Assembly: GCF_019837165.1 (NCBI RefSeq)
Contig: NZ_JAGYHC010000001.1
Location: 2,356,001 to 2,420,000 of the forward strand
Origin: Virgibacillus sp. NKC19-3
Lineage (GTDB): Bacteria > Bacillota > Bacilli > Bacillales > Amphibacillaceae
Length of the DNA: 64,000 nt
Reading direction: 5' to 3'
The translations under genes were made by a program, and so were the position numbers. Below, piece after piece: positions 9,606-18,217 of this stretch; position 1 is the first letter of the stretch, and every line of letters begins with the position of its first letter. The notes below the pieces were generated by a model. That model saw nothing but the letters and a program-made list of their open reading frames with translations, made no database searches and had not been told where the DNA came from.

Positions 9606-10502
9606 TTATACGTAAAATAAATTCCTCCCTATGCTTTTCCAATCCTCTAGTATATCGTCAGGATCCATGGTCAACTTGGCACCATCTTGAATCATCCGAT
9701 GACAGCCTTTGGTTTGTGGAACCATCAGCGATCCCGGTGCTGCATATACTTCTCTACCTTGGTCAAGTGCTTGATCCACTGTTATCAATGTACCACTTTT
9801 TTCAGTTGCTTCAATAACTAATGTTCCAAAACTTAAACCGCTTATAATACGATTTCTCTCAGGAAAATGATGCTTCTTAGGAGGAATATCCGGGGGATAC
9901 TCAGATAATACTAATCCTTTTTCCACTATTTGTTTAAACAGTGCTGTATTTTGTTTCGGATAAATATGTTCAAATCCACCACCCAGGACAGCGATGGTGT
10001 TCCCCTCATTTTTTAAAGCATGTATATGGGCGTAGCTATCAATTCCCTTTGCCATACCACTTACGATTAGCCAATTTTTATCCAGTAGAGGATTTGTTAG
10101 ATATTTTATTTTTGTCATGGCTTCATTGGAAGGATCCCTTGTACCAATCACGCTTAAACTAGGCACATGGGATAATAGAGACCTGTTTCCTGCGCCATAT
10201 AAAACAATTGGCGGATCTTTTATAGTTTTTAACACAGGCGGATAATCTTCGTCAACTATTGTAATGATACTGTATATTTCTCTATCATATTTTATTTGTT
10301 CTGTAAGGTAATTATTATGAAGGTCTTTATAAAATAATGCAGCGTTTTTTATTGGAAGTTTATATAGTTGACTGATCTGAGAGGAGGATAATAAATAGAG
10401 TTGATGTAACTTAGGGTCATGGAAAAGGATCTTTCGAATGATTCTTCTTGTAATACCCCGACATCGATGTAAATAAATTAATTTATCACGAATTGACTGC
10501 AA
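9606..10502 (-). CDS. dprA: DNA processing protein DprA (Smf)
   Basis: Protein that protects incoming single-stranded DNA and loads RecA during natural transformation. The Rossmann-like DprA core is clear: SVIGTRDPSNEA, VSGMAKGIDSYAHIHAL, GGGFEHIYPKQN and SEYPPDIPPKKHHFPERNR. The 298-residue length is typical. The only in-frame start near the ribosome site GAGG is TTG at 10502. It lies between sucD and topA as in B. subtilis. Its presence shows only that one late competence gene is kept; it says nothing about whether the strain is transformable. Confidence 0.96.
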   Translation of the reverse strand: MQSIRDKLIYLHRCRGITRRIIRKILFHDPKLHQLYLLSSSQISQLYKLPIKNAALFYKDLHNNYLTEQIKYDREIYSIITIVDEDYPPVLKTIKDPPIVLYGAGNRSLLSHVPSLSVIGTRDPSNEAMTKIKYLTNPLLDKNWLIVSGMAKGIDSYAHIHALKNEGNTIAVLGGGFEHIYPKQNTALFKQIVEKGLVLSEYPPDIPPKKHHFPERNRIISGLSFGTLVIEATEKSGTLITVDQALDQGREVYAAPGSLMVPQTKGCHRMIQDGAKLTMDPDDILEDWKSIGRNLFYV

Positions 10503-10519
10503 TGAATCACGTCCTCATT

Positions 10520-10580
10520 TATAGTGCGTAGAACCTCAAGCCCCAAGAAGCTGTATTGCCTGCTCTGGGGTTGGGGTCCC
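10520..10580. other. Imperfect C/G-rich hairpin between sucD and dprA
   Basis: On the minus strand ACCCCAACCCCAGAGC can fold with GCTTCTTGGGGCTTGAGGT around a short loop. No T run follows, so it is not a standard terminator; it may be a decayed terminator or a repeat fragment. Confidence 0.35.
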
Positions 10581-10591
10581 ACTGTTCTAGA

Positions 10592-11494
10592 TTAATGTGT
10601 TTTACATTTTTCCTGCAAGTTATTTTCTTTTAAAACATTTATCATTGTTTCACCAATTACAGCAGGCGTTTCAGCGACTTTAATACCAGCCTCTGTCATA
10701 ACACGATTCTTTTCCTCTGCTGTGCCCTTACCACCGGAAACAATCGCGCCAGCATGACCCATGCGCTTACCTGGAGGGGCAGTTGCTCCGCCGATAAATC
10801 CAACGACAGGTTTTGACATATTTGCTTTCACCCATTCAGAAGCTTCTTCCTCTGCTGTTCCACCTATTTCACCAATCATCACCACTGCTTCTGTCTCAGG
10901 GTCTTCATTGAATGCTGTTAGAACGTCAATGAAATCCGTTCCGTTTACAGGGTCTCCACCAATACCTACAGCTGTTGTTTGGCCATATCCCGCTTCTGAC
11001 AATTGATGAACAGCTTCATACGTTAATGTACCAGAGCGTGATACAACTCCAATATGTCCTTTTTTATGGATATATCCTGGCATAATACCGATTTTGCTTT
11101 CATCTGCTGTAATGACTCCCGGACAATTCGGTCCTATTAAACGGGTTTTCTTACCTTCCATATAGCGCTTTACTTTAACCATATCCATCACAGGAATATG
11201 TTCTGTAATACAAATGGCAAGATCGAGTTCTGCGTCCACCGCTTCGAGAATTGCATCTGCGGCAAAAGGTGCAGGCACATAAATGACGGAAACATTTGCA
11301 CCTGTTTGGTCAACTGCCTCCTGTAAGGTATTAAATACAGGAACACCTTCTACTTCTGTACCACCTTTTTTCGGTGTGACACCACCAACGATTTTAGTTC
11401 CATATTCAAGCATTTGCTTTGTGTGGAACCTGGCTGTACCACCAGTGATTCCCTGGACAATTACTTTCGTATCTTTATTGACATATACACTCAT
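10592..11494 (-). CDS. sucD: Succinyl-CoA synthetase alpha subunit
   Basis: Alpha subunit of ADP-forming succinate-CoA ligase, the TCA-cycle step giving ATP by substrate-level phosphorylation. It carries the CoA-binding Rossmann N-terminus ([19 protein letters not shown]), GPNCPGVI and the active-site His segment [21 protein letters not shown]. The 300-residue length matches the family. It follows sucC by about 60 bp and shares its promoters. Confidence 0.98.
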   Translation of the reverse strand: MSVYVNKDTKVIVQGITGGTARFHTKQMLEYGTKIVGGVTPKKGGTEVEGVPVFNTLQEAVDQTGANVSVIYVPAPFAADAILEAVDAELDLAICITEHIPVMDMVKVKRYMEGKKTRLIGPNCPGVITADESKIGIMPGYIHKKGHIGVVSRSGTLTYEAVHQLSEAGYGQTTAVGIGGDPVNGTDFIDVLTAFNEDPETEAVVMIGEIGGTAEEEASEWVKANMSKPVVGFIGGATAPPGKRMGHAGAIVSGGKGTAEEKNRVMTEAGIKVAETPAVIGETMINVLKENNLQEKCKTH

Positions 11495-11553
11495 TTTCGT
11501 CCGTCCTTTCTACAATGATAATCCCTTGTTATCTAATACCAATAGCATGAAAA

Positions 11554-12714
11554 TTAGTTCACCATGGAAACAATTTTCTCTGCGCCATTTGCCATTGAAC
11601 TAGCTGATGTAATATTTAATCCGGATTCATCCAGAATTTTTTTACCTTCATCTACATTCGTACCTTCCAGACGTACAACCAATGGAATTTCTAATCCTAC
11701 TTCTTTTGTCGCTTCTACAACCCCTTCAGCGATAACATCACACTTCATAATTCCACCAAAGATGTTAACAAAGATACCCTTTACATTAGAATCGGACAAA
11801 ATGATCTTAAATGCTGCGGTTACTTTCTCAGCTGTTGCACCGCCTCCAACATCAAGGAAGTTCGCCGGATCACCGCCATGATACTTAATAATATCCATTG
11901 TAGACATCGCTAATCCAGCACCATTAACCATACAACCAATATTTCCATCAAGGGAAATATAACTTAGATCGTATTTTGATGCTTCGATTTCTTTTTCATC
12001 TTCTTCATCTAAATCACGTAATTCCTGAACATCTTTTTGACGAAATAATGCATTGTCATCAAAATTTAATTTCGCATCCAATGCCAATACCTCACCATCA
12101 CCAGTTGTAACTAATGGATTAATTTCTGCTGTTGAGCAATCTTTTTCAATAAACACGTTATAAAGACTGATCATGAATTTTACTGCTTTTCCTATTAATT
12201 CATCAGGAATATTGATATGAAATGCTAGTCTACGAGCTTGATAAGGAGATAAACCGATAACCGGATCGATTACTTCTTGAAAAATCTTCTCCGGCGTGTC
12301 TTTAGCTACTTCTTCTATTTCCGTACCACCTTCTTCAGACGCCATCATGACGACACGTGAAGTTGTACGATCGAGAACAACACCTATATAATATTCGTTT
12401 TTAATATCGCTACCCTCTTCAATTAGTAAGCGTTTAACTTCTTTGCCTTCAGGACCTGTTTGATGTGTAACTAATGTTTTACCAAGGATTTCGTTCGCGT
12501 ATGTACGCACTTCTTCTTTATTTTTTGCAATCTTCACACCACCGGCTTTTCCCCGGCCCCCAGCGTGGATCTGTGCTTTAACTACGGTAACAGCACTTCC
12601 CAATTTTTCCGCAGCTTCAACGGCTTCATCTGCTGTATATGCTACATGTCCATCGGGAACTTTTACACCAAATTCACGTAAAAGGTCTTTGCCTTGATAT
12701 TCATGAATATTCAT
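11554..12714 (-). CDS. sucC: Succinyl-CoA synthetase beta subunit
   Basis: Beta subunit of succinate-CoA ligase, which binds the nucleotide and succinate. The ATP-grasp N-terminal domain starts [17 protein letters not shown], with [16 protein letters not shown]; the C-terminal ligase domain has [18 protein letters not shown] and [15 protein letters not shown]. The 386-residue length is standard. First gene of the sucCD operon, with two promoter-like sequences upstream. The genes ylqG and ylqH, which separate it from rnhB in B. subtilis, are absent. Confidence 0.98.
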   Translation of the reverse strand: MNIHEYQGKDLLREFGVKVPDGHVAYTADEAVEAAEKLGSAVTVVKAQIHAGGRGKAGGVKIAKNKEEVRTYANEILGKTLVTHQTGPEGKEVKRLLIEEGSDIKNEYYIGVVLDRTTSRVVMMASEEGGTEIEEVAKDTPEKIFQEVIDPVIGLSPYQARRLAFHINIPDELIGKAVKFMISLYNVFIEKDCSTAEINPLVTTGDGEVLALDAKLNFDDNALFRQKDVQELRDLDEEDEKEIEASKYDLSYISLDGNIGCMVNGAGLAMSTMDIIKYHGGDPANFLDVGGGATAEKVTAAFKIILSDSNVKGIFVNIFGGIMKCDVIAEGVVEATKEVGLEIPLVVRLEGTNVDEGKKILDESGLNITSASSMANGAEKIVSMVN

Positions 12715-12747
12715 TCTTCATCCTCCCATCAAATTCACTGCATTCCC

Positions 12748-12776
12748 ATTGTATTAAAAAACTACAAATTTCACAA
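12748..12776 (-). promoter_or_regulatory. Sigma-A promoter of sucCD (proximal)
   Basis: Minus-strand -35 TTGTGA (12771-12776) and -10 TACAAT (12748-12753), 17-base spacer, placed just before the sucC ribosome site. Confidence 0.7.
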
Positions 12777-12798
12777 GAATAAGCGAATTTTTGCATTG

Positions 12799-12827
12799 TT
12801 AATATACACTTTATTTTCTTCTTTCAA
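12799..12827 (-). promoter_or_regulatory. Possible second sucCD promoter (distal)
   Basis: Minus-strand -35 TTGAAA (12822-12827) and -10 TATTAA (12799-12804), 17-base spacer. AT-rich context makes a chance match possible. Confidence 0.45.
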
Positions 12828-12910
12828 TGCTTTTATCAACCATTTTAATTATGTTAACACAACACGTTCCAACTACTGATTGACACTCCTATAACCCCAT
12901 CTCTCTCGCA

Positions 12911-13684
12911 CTAGCGATAAGTTGCGTGTTGTACTGGTGAAAATGATTTTCTATGATAAGGCGTCACGCCGCTTGTCATTAAGTTATCAAGGTGATGTTT
13001 TGTGCCATATCCCATATTTGATTCAAACCCATATGCAGGATATTCCTGATGTATTTTCTTCATAATCCGATCACGGCTAACCTTTGCTAAAATGCTTGCT
13101 GCCGCAATAGAGACACTTTTTCCATCCCCCTTTGTAATAGCTTCAGAGGTGCATGGAAGTCCCTTTAAATTCACCGCGTCAATTAATATGTGATTTGGTT
13201 TAGGGTTTAATTGATTTATTGCCTCATGCATGGCTAGTTTGGTTGCTTCAAATATATTGATTTCATCTATTTTTTTACTGTCTATAACAGAAACACCATA
13301 GCTAATAGCATGTTCTTTAATAACATGGAAAAAGTAATTTCTAGTCTGCTCACTTAACTTTTTCGAGTCATTTAAGCCAAGTAATTTAAAATCTCTTGGT
13401 AAAATAACAGCCGCTGCAACGACCGGACCTGCAAGCGGGCCTCTGCCAGCCTCATCAATACCCGCTATATATTCATATCCGTTCGCATAGGCACGTTGTT
13501 CAAATATGGACATTTCCATAAACTTTTTCTCTGCTATTTCTTCTTTCCGTTTCTTTTTTTCATAGGTTTTGATTAATTGCTGTACACCTTTTCGATCATC
13601 TGTTTTTAATTGGGTAATACAATCCTCATGTAATGCTCCCGAATCAAATAATTTCTTTAAAACGGCAATTGATCTATTCTCCAT
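12911..13684 (-). CDS. rnhB: Ribonuclease HII
   Basis: Endonuclease that removes ribonucleotides and RNA from RNA-DNA hybrids. Catalytic motifs are visible: IAGIDEAGRGPLAGPVVAAA (first Asp-Glu), LNDSKKLSE, ILIDAVNL and SIAAASILAKVSRD. A helical N-terminal extension typical of the bacilli protein precedes the catalytic domain. I prefer the ATG at 13684 (about 257 residues), behind AGAGAGGTG; in-frame starts at 13714 and 13687 also exist. It follows rbgA, as in B. subtilis. Confidence 0.96.
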   Translation of the reverse strand: MENRSIAVLKKLFDSGALHEDCITQLKTDDRKGVQQLIKTYEKKKRKEEIAEKKFMEMSIFEQRAYANGYEYIAGIDEAGRGPLAGPVVAAAVILPRDFKLLGLNDSKKLSEQTRNYFFHVIKEHAISYGVSVIDSKKIDEINIFEATKLAMHEAINQLNPKPNHILIDAVNLKGLPCTSEAITKGDGKSVSIAAASILAKVSRDRIMKKIHQEYPAYGFESNMGYGTKHHLDNLMTSGVTPYHRKSFSPVQHATYR

Positions 13685-13730
13685 CATCACACCTCTCTCT
13701 ATCGGCTTATCCATCTTACAGGGAAAAATG

Positions 13731-14582
13731 TTACGGAGAAGGTTCCAATGTAATGGAACCTAATCTCCCCGTACGAAGGTCTCCCAATACAATGTTAGAA
13801 ACTTTTTCAAAATTCACCTCTCCACCACTTTCAAGTGCACCGCGTTGCTTCCCAATAGCGACAAAGATCTCCCACATATCTTCCATGTCACGATTAATAG
13901 CATAGCGTTCTTCTATTAAATCAGGATAATTTTCCTGCATATATTGAATAACAAATGCTGTAATATCTTGAAGTGACAGAAGCTTATCCTTTATCGTACC
14001 TATGGCGGCTAATTGGTACCCCACCATTTCATCTTCAAATTTAGGCCATAGAATTCCTGGTGTATCAAGCAATTCAAAATCTTTCTTTACTTTAATCCAA
14101 AATTGTTGTTTGGTAACGCCTGGTGTATCAGCTGTTTTCGCAATCCTTTTATTTGCAAGCCGATTAATCAATGTTGATTTGCCAACATTTGGAATGCCGA
14201 TAATCATTGCTCGTGCAGGTCCTGGCTGAACTCCTTTTTTCCTCAAGTTTTCCATTTTTTCTTGGGTCAATTTTTTTGCTACTTGAGTGATACGATTTAT
14301 ATCTGCTTGATCATTTGCATTTATGGCAAGAGCTTGAATGTCATTCCTTTCAAAATAGTTAATCCATTTTTCTGTTTCTCGGTTATCTGCTAAATCTTTC
14401 TTCATTAACAGGACCATTTTTGGTTTATGTTGTAATATTTGTTGAAGCATTGGATTTTGTGATGCCAATGGAACTCTTGCATCAACCAACTCAACGACAA
14501 AGTCTACAAGCTTTACCTTTTCTTCTACTTCCCGTCTTGCCTTGGCCATATGCCCCGGGAACCACTGTATTGTCATATTCAT
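13731..14582 (-). CDS. rbgA: Ribosome biogenesis GTPase RbgA (YlqF)
   Basis: Circularly permuted GTPase needed for late assembly of the 50S subunit. It begins WFPGHMAKARREV; the G4 equivalent KKDLAD (about 61-66) comes before the G1 P-loop GIPNVGKST (about 129-137) and G3 DTPG (about 173-176), confirming the permuted order. The C-terminal RNA-binding ANTAR-like helix domain follows. It starts directly after the lepB stop, using TAGGAG as ribosome site, so the two genes are probably co-transcribed. Confidence 0.97.
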   Translation of the reverse strand: MNMTIQWFPGHMAKARREVEEKVKLVDFVVELVDARVPLASQNPMLQQILQHKPKMVLLMKKDLADNRETEKWINYFERNDIQALAINANDQADINRITQVAKKLTQEKMENLRKKGVQPGPARAMIIGIPNVGKSTLINRLANKRIAKTADTPGVTKQQFWIKVKKDFELLDTPGILWPKFEDEMVGYQLAAIGTIKDKLLSLQDITAFVIQYMQENYPDLIEERYAINRDMEDMWEIFVAIGKQRGALESGGEVNFEKVSNIVLGDLRTGRLGSITLEPSP

Positions 14583-14583
14583 C

Positions 14584-15135
14584 CTACTCTCCTACAATTT
14601 GCATTCGATCCACTGGCCAATAGATTAAATTTGTCTTTCCAACAATTTCATCCATGGAAACAACGCCTAGCATACGACTATCCGTTGAGTTCTTTCGATT
14701 GTCTCCTAAAACAAGCACATATCCTTCAGGTATACGCTCATAGCTACCTGGTAGGTTTTCTAGTACAAAATCGTTTGTATGCTGTTGATATATACCAGTT
14801 TGTTTTGTTATAAATGGCTCTTCCACCGCTTCACCATTAATGTACAGGACATTATTTTCATATGCAACATGCTCCCCGGGTAAGCCAATAACCCGTTTTA
14901 TAAAATCCCTTTGTGTGGAAGCATGAAAAACAACAATATCAAATCGCTCTGGTTCTCTGATTTGATAAATAAATTTATTCACAATCATTTGATCCTTATC
15001 CTGCAATGTTGGTAGCATGGATGGACCATCAACAACAATCGGTGCAAAAAAGAACATTCGAATGATAAAAGCTAATGCAAAAGCAACAAGCAATGCTTTT
15101 AACCAATCGATCCATTCACTTTTTGATTTCGCCAT
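14584..15135 (-). CDS. lepB: Type I signal peptidase
   Basis: Membrane-anchored signal peptidase (SipS/T family) that cleaves secretory signal peptides outside the membrane. One N-terminal transmembrane segment at about residues 12-32 (LKALLVAFALAFIIRMFFF), then the catalytic Ser39 in DGPSMLPTL and Lys80 in RDFIKRVIGLPGE; the later GDNRKNSTDSR box is also present. Length 183 is typical of the small Gram-positive type. It lies between rplS and rbgA, as in B. halodurans-like genomes. Confidence 0.96.
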   Translation of the reverse strand: MAKSKSEWIDWLKALLVAFALAFIIRMFFFAPIVVDGPSMLPTLQDKDQMIVNKFIYQIREPERFDIVVFHASTQRDFIKRVIGLPGEHVAYENNVLYINGEAVEEPFITKQTGIYQQHTNDFVLENLPGSYERIPEGYVLVLGDNRKNSTDSRMLGVVSMDEIVGKTNLIYWPVDRMQIVGE

Positions 15136-15232
15136 GAACTCCCCTCCGACAACATCGCTATGTACGTATAGTATTATTTTAAACTTTATTTATTATAACA
15201 TTCTTTTTGTAAGTATTAAGGAATTGAATAAA

Positions 15233-15266
15233 AAAAGGAGCTTGCACGTATTACCAAGCTCCTTTT
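15233..15266 (-). terminator. Terminator after rplS
   Basis: Minus-strand stem AAAAGGAGCTTG / CAAGCTCCTTTT (12 bp, perfect) followed by a T run. It separates rplS from lepB, so lepB-rbgA-rnhB probably have another start site. Confidence 0.9.
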
Positions 15267-15331
15267 AAAAATGACACTTATCCAGTTTTGAAAATGTATA
15301 AGTATACGAAAAAAGATACATTCCATTTTCA

Positions 15332-15676
15332 TTATCTGCGTTCTTTAATACGTGCTGCTTTTCCGCGTAAATTACGAAGATAGTATAGCTTCGCACGACG
15401 TACAATACCACGACGGGAAACTTCGATTTTATCAATTCGTGGAGAATGTAATGGGAATGTACGTTCAACACCTACACCGTAAGAGATTTTTCTTACTGTA
15501 AATGTTTCACTGATTCCACCATTTTGGCGTTTAATTACAACACCTTCAAACACCTGAATACGCTCACGACTTCCTTCAACAACTTTCACGTGAACTTTTA
15601 ACGTATCACCTGGGCGGAAATCAGGATGGTCGGTACGTAACTGATCCTTTGTGATGTCTGCAATAAGTTTTTGCAT
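15332..15676 (-). CDS. rplS: 50S ribosomal protein L19
   Basis: Large-subunit protein L19 at the 30S-50S interface. The product has 114 residues with the typical [17 protein letters not shown] and the [10 protein letters not shown]-like segment [20 protein letters not shown] near the C-terminus. It is the last gene of the rpsP-khpA-ylqD-rimM-trmD-rplS cluster but has its own promoter (15773-15801) and a structured leader, and ends with a strong terminator. Confidence 0.98.
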   Translation of the reverse strand: MQKLIADITKDQLRTDHPDFRPGDTLKVHVKVVEGSRERIQVFEGVVIKRQNGGISETFTVRKISYGVGVERTFPLHSPRIDKIEVSRRGIVRRAKLYYLRNLRGKAARIKERR

Positions 15677-15684
15677 CCTGCTTC

Positions 15685-15766
15685 ACTCCTTCCAAACCAA
15701 TGCTCTTGTCTCACTAAGGAGCAGCGGAACATCGTTTATACGGCTTAAAGTATTCCTTTAAGCACA
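15685..15766 (-). ncRNA. Probable L19 (rplS) leader, autoregulatory RNA
   Basis: Between the rplS promoter and the ribosome site the leader contains a 7-bp hairpin, CTTAAAG / CTTTAAG, and then TGCTC ... GAGCA pairing around CTTAGTGAGACAA. A short leader RNA bound by L19 is known upstream of rplS in low-GC Gram-positives (Rfam L19_leader). Position and fold fit, but I matched it by eye only. Confidence 0.5.
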
Positions 15767-15772
15767 ACAATT

Positions 15773-15801
15773 AATATACCATAAGACATAAGAGAGTTCA
15801 A
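15773..15801 (-). promoter_or_regulatory. Sigma-A promoter of rplS
   Basis: Minus-strand -35 TTGAAC (15796-15801), 17-base spacer, -10 TATATT (15773-15778), just after the trmD stop. Confidence 0.8.
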
Positions 15802-15819
15802 CTATATTTGTAAACGAAT

Positions 15820-16560
15820 CTACAATTTTTCATCATCTTTAATACGCGTTATTAATTTTTTCTCTGTTTCTGATAATGTATGATTATCTAGTAGATCCCT
15901 TCGTCGCATGTAAGTTCTTTTAAGTGACTCACGCTTTCGCCACGTGGCAATATTTGCGTGATTGCCAGATAATAACACTTCCGGGGCAGTCATCCCTCGA
16001 AAATTAGCAGGTCTTGTGTAATGTGGGTGCTCTAATAATCCTGTTGAAAAGGAATCTCTTGATGCTGATTCTGTATTTCCGAGAACATCCGGCAATAATC
16101 GAACAATACTATCGAGAACTACCATCGCACCAAGCTCACCACCTGTTAAAACATAATCACCGATTGATATTTCATCTGTAACAAGATATTCCCTAATTCG
16201 CTCATCATAGCCTTCATAGTGCCCGCAAATAAATACAAGATGCTCAACATGGGCTAATTCTTCCGCTTTTTGTTGGGTATACCGCTCACCTTGTGGACTC
16301 ATGAGAATAATCCGAGGTGATGTCTCTTTTTCATTTGTTACAGCGTCTACCGCATCAAAAATAGGTTGCGGTGTTAAGACCATACCTGCTCCACCACCAT
16401 ATGGATAATCATCCACTTTCCGATGCTTGTTCTCGCTGTAGTCTCGGAAATTAACCAGATTATAGCTGAACTTACCTTTATCTCGGGCCTTTTTAAGCAT
16501 AGAGGAATCGAGAACACCTGTCATCATTTCCGGAAATAAAGTTAATATGTCAATATGCAT
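15820..16560 (-). CDS. trmD: tRNA (guanine-N1)-methyltransferase TrmD
   Basis: SPOUT-class enzyme that methylates G37 of tRNAs to prevent frameshifting. The N-terminus [13 protein letters not shown], the YGGGAGMVL motif, and the trefoil-knot cofactor site [11 protein letters not shown] ... [11 protein letters not shown] are present, with HYTRP near the C-terminal domain. Length 246 is standard. It overlaps rimM by one base, indicating tight coupling. Confidence 0.98.
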   Translation of the reverse strand: MHIDILTLFPEMMTGVLDSSMLKKARDKGKFSYNLVNFRDYSENKHRKVDDYPYGGGAGMVLTPQPIFDAVDAVTNEKETSPRIILMSPQGERYTQQKAEELAHVEHLVFICGHYEGYDERIREYLVTDEISIGDYVLTGGELGAMVVLDSIVRLLPDVLGNTESASRDSFSTGLLEHPHYTRPANFRGMTAPEVLLSGNHANIATWRKRESLKRTYMRRRDLLDNHTLSETEKKLITRIKDDEKL

Positions 16561-17075
16561 TAATCCAGCAACCCTTCCATTGGTTCAATAACAACGTTTT
16601 GTGCTTTTACATCAATTTCTATCACGACGTCACTTATATAGGGGATTAATATATCTTTACCTCCAGGTTGTTTTACCACCCATACATCATTGGCACCAGG
16701 TGATAAAATTTCTTTAATTTCTCCTAAAACGCCCCCATCAACTGTATATACATCACAACCGATTATTTCGTGATAATAAAATTCATTCTCACCCAATTCG
16801 GTAAGTTGACCTTCTGTAATTTTTAACTGTGTCCCCTTTAAATGTTCTACCTCATTAATGGTGCCAAATCCTTTAAAAAAGATTAGATCATATCCCTTGT
16901 GTATACGATGCGCAGTAATAACTAATTCCACTTGTTTTCCATCTTCCTTAACCGCATATACTGTTTCCCCGACAGCAAACCGTTCTTCAAAATCAGTGAT
17001 ACGCATTACTTTAACTTCCCCATGGATTCCATGTGTATTGATGATTTTTCCAATCGTGAACATTTTCTCGGTCAT
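16560..17075 (-). CDS. rimM: 16S rRNA processing protein RimM
   Basis: Assembly factor for the 30S head that binds S19. The N-terminal RimM barrel starts [19 protein letters not shown], and the C-terminal PRC-barrel contains [14 protein letters not shown] and [10 protein letters not shown]. The 171-residue length is typical. It overlaps trmD by one base at its 3' end and follows ylqD. Confidence 0.97.
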   Translation of the reverse strand: MTEKMFTIGKIINTHGIHGEVKVMRITDFEERFAVGETVYAVKEDGKQVELVITAHRIHKGYDLIFFKGFGTINEVEHLKGTQLKITEGQLTELGENEFYYHEIIGCDVYTVDGGVLGEIKEILSPGANDVWVVKQPGGKDILIPYISDVVIEIDVKAQNVVIEPMEGLLD

Positions 17076-17086
17076 TTAATCACCTA

Positions 17087-17476
17087 CTAATTATCAACTT
17101 GAATTACGACATCGTCTTTAATAACAATCGCTCTTTCTCCCATGATTTCATCCCAATTCGAACCAACACCCACTTCAACAAGAGCCTCAACCTCTTTTTC
17201 AATAATTTCACTGCCCAATTCCAGCATATTTAACTGTTCGATTTTAAAATCAGCTAATTTAATTTTTTCTTTTCTATTATTGATTTCCTGCTGAAAACGA
17301 TGAGCGATATCTTGTTTAGAGACACCTGCTTTATTTTCCAGCTTTCGTTGTTCAAAGCGCAATTGTTGACACTCTTGTTCAAGTCGCATTTTAGATTCAT
17401 GGAAATTTCGCTGTAGTTTTTCTTTGCTTTTTTCTGTGACAATTTGTTTGATTAGGACATTCTTGATTATCTTCAT
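17087..17476 (-). CDS. ylqD: YlqD family coiled-coil protein
   Basis: A protein of about 129 residues matching YlqD of Bacillus in position and features: an N-terminal MKIIKNVLIKQIVTEKSKEK, a long charged heptad-like helix (about 20-90), and a short C-terminal beta-rich part ending VIQVDN. Function is unknown. ATG 17476 is chosen because GGGAGGGG lies just upstream; a longer frame to 17509 would cover the ribosome site. It sits between khpA and rimM, so a role near ribosome maturation is a guess from context only. Confidence 0.85.
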   Translation of the reverse strand: MKIIKNVLIKQIVTEKSKEKLQRNFHESKMRLEQECQQLRFEQRKLENKAGVSKQDIAHRFQQEINNRKEKIKLADFKIEQLNMLELGSEIIEKEVEALVEVGVGSNWDEIMGERAIVIKDDVVIQVDN

Positions 17477-17565
17477 TATTATTCCCCTCCCTCTCACAAA
17501 TGTCTTCAATCTTATATGCCTTATCGTTTATGTATAAAAGGGAAAGAGGCAGGCACCTCTTCCCC

Positions 17566-17793
17566 TTACATAATATCCAAATAAATTCGCTTTTCTGCAT
17601 CCGTTTTTGCCGCATATACGACTGTGCGTATTGCTTTTGCAATACGGCCATTTTTACCAATCACCTTACCAACATCGTCAGCATTCACAGTAAGATGATA
17701 AACGATCTTCGTATCTTCTTCTGTTTCAGTCACGACGATGTCCTGCGGGTGATCAACTAAAGATGTAACAATGGTTTCAATCAGGGCTTTCAT
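17566..17793 (-). CDS. khpA: KH-domain RNA-binding protein KhpA (YlqC)
   Basis: A single type-II KH domain of 75 residues with the GKNG loop (DDVGKVIGKNGRIAKAIRTVV) that binds RNA. KhpA works with KhpB in streptococci and lactobacilli, affecting cell division and length. It lies 14 bp downstream of rpsP and upstream of ylqD. Confidence 0.95.
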   Translation of the reverse strand: MKALIETIVTSLVDHPQDIVVTETEEDTKIVYHLTVNADDVGKVIGKNGRIAKAIRTVVYAAKTDAEKRIYLDIM

Positions 17794-17807
17794 GATATCA
17801 CACTACT

Positions 17808-18080
17808 TTACGAATGATTTTTTCGATCGTGAAATTTCTTCATGATGCCTTCTTTTGAGAAAAGATTTCGAACGGTGTCACTTGGTTTTGCACCATTTGC
17901 CATCCAATTAAGAGCCTTTTCTTCATCTATTTTAACTTCAATTGGATTAACTACAGGGTTATATGTTCCAATTTGTTCAATAGAACGTCCATCACGAGGA
18001 GAACGTGAATCAGCTACAATAATACGATAAAATGGATTCCGCTTGGATCCCATACGTTTCATACGAATTTTAACAGCCAT
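17808..18080 (-). CDS. rpsP: 30S ribosomal protein S16
   Basis: Small-subunit assembly protein, 90 residues. [20 protein letters not shown] and [11 protein letters not shown] are the family signature. First gene of the rpsP-khpA-ylqD-rimM-trmD cluster, with a promoter at 18118-18146 and a good GGAGG ribosome site. Confidence 0.98.
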   Translation of the reverse strand: MAVKIRMKRMGSKRNPFYRIIVADSRSPRDGRSIEQIGTYNPVVNPIEVKIDEEKALNWMANGAKPSDTVRNLFSKEGIMKKFHDRKNHS

Positions 18081-18117
18081 CTCTTACACCTCCAATAAAA
18101 GTATTACACAATTTTAG

Positions 18118-18146
18118 ATTCTAACAGAAAATAGATAACCTGTAAA
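18118..18146 (-). promoter_or_regulatory. Sigma-A promoter of rpsP cluster
   Basis: Minus-strand -35 TTTACA (18141-18146) and -10 TAGAAT (18118-18123) with a 17-base spacer. Confidence 0.75.
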
Positions 18147-18159
18147 GGCTTTTTCCATT

Positions 18160-18215
18160 ACATGCTATAGTGGCACAACCCAATCGTTTCTAACCGGGCG
18201 CCTTGGGCCTTTGTT
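18160..18215 (-). repeat. Short repeat element directly after ffh stop
   Basis: Immediately after the ffh stop the minus strand reads AACAAAGG, then GGCGCCCGGTTAG. The same blocks (AACAAAGG, then GCGCCCGATTAG) follow directly after the rpoZ stop at 52828-52852. The two look like copies of one dispersed Bacillaceae element; this copy is short and may be truncated. Confidence 0.45.
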
Positions 18216-18217
18216 CA

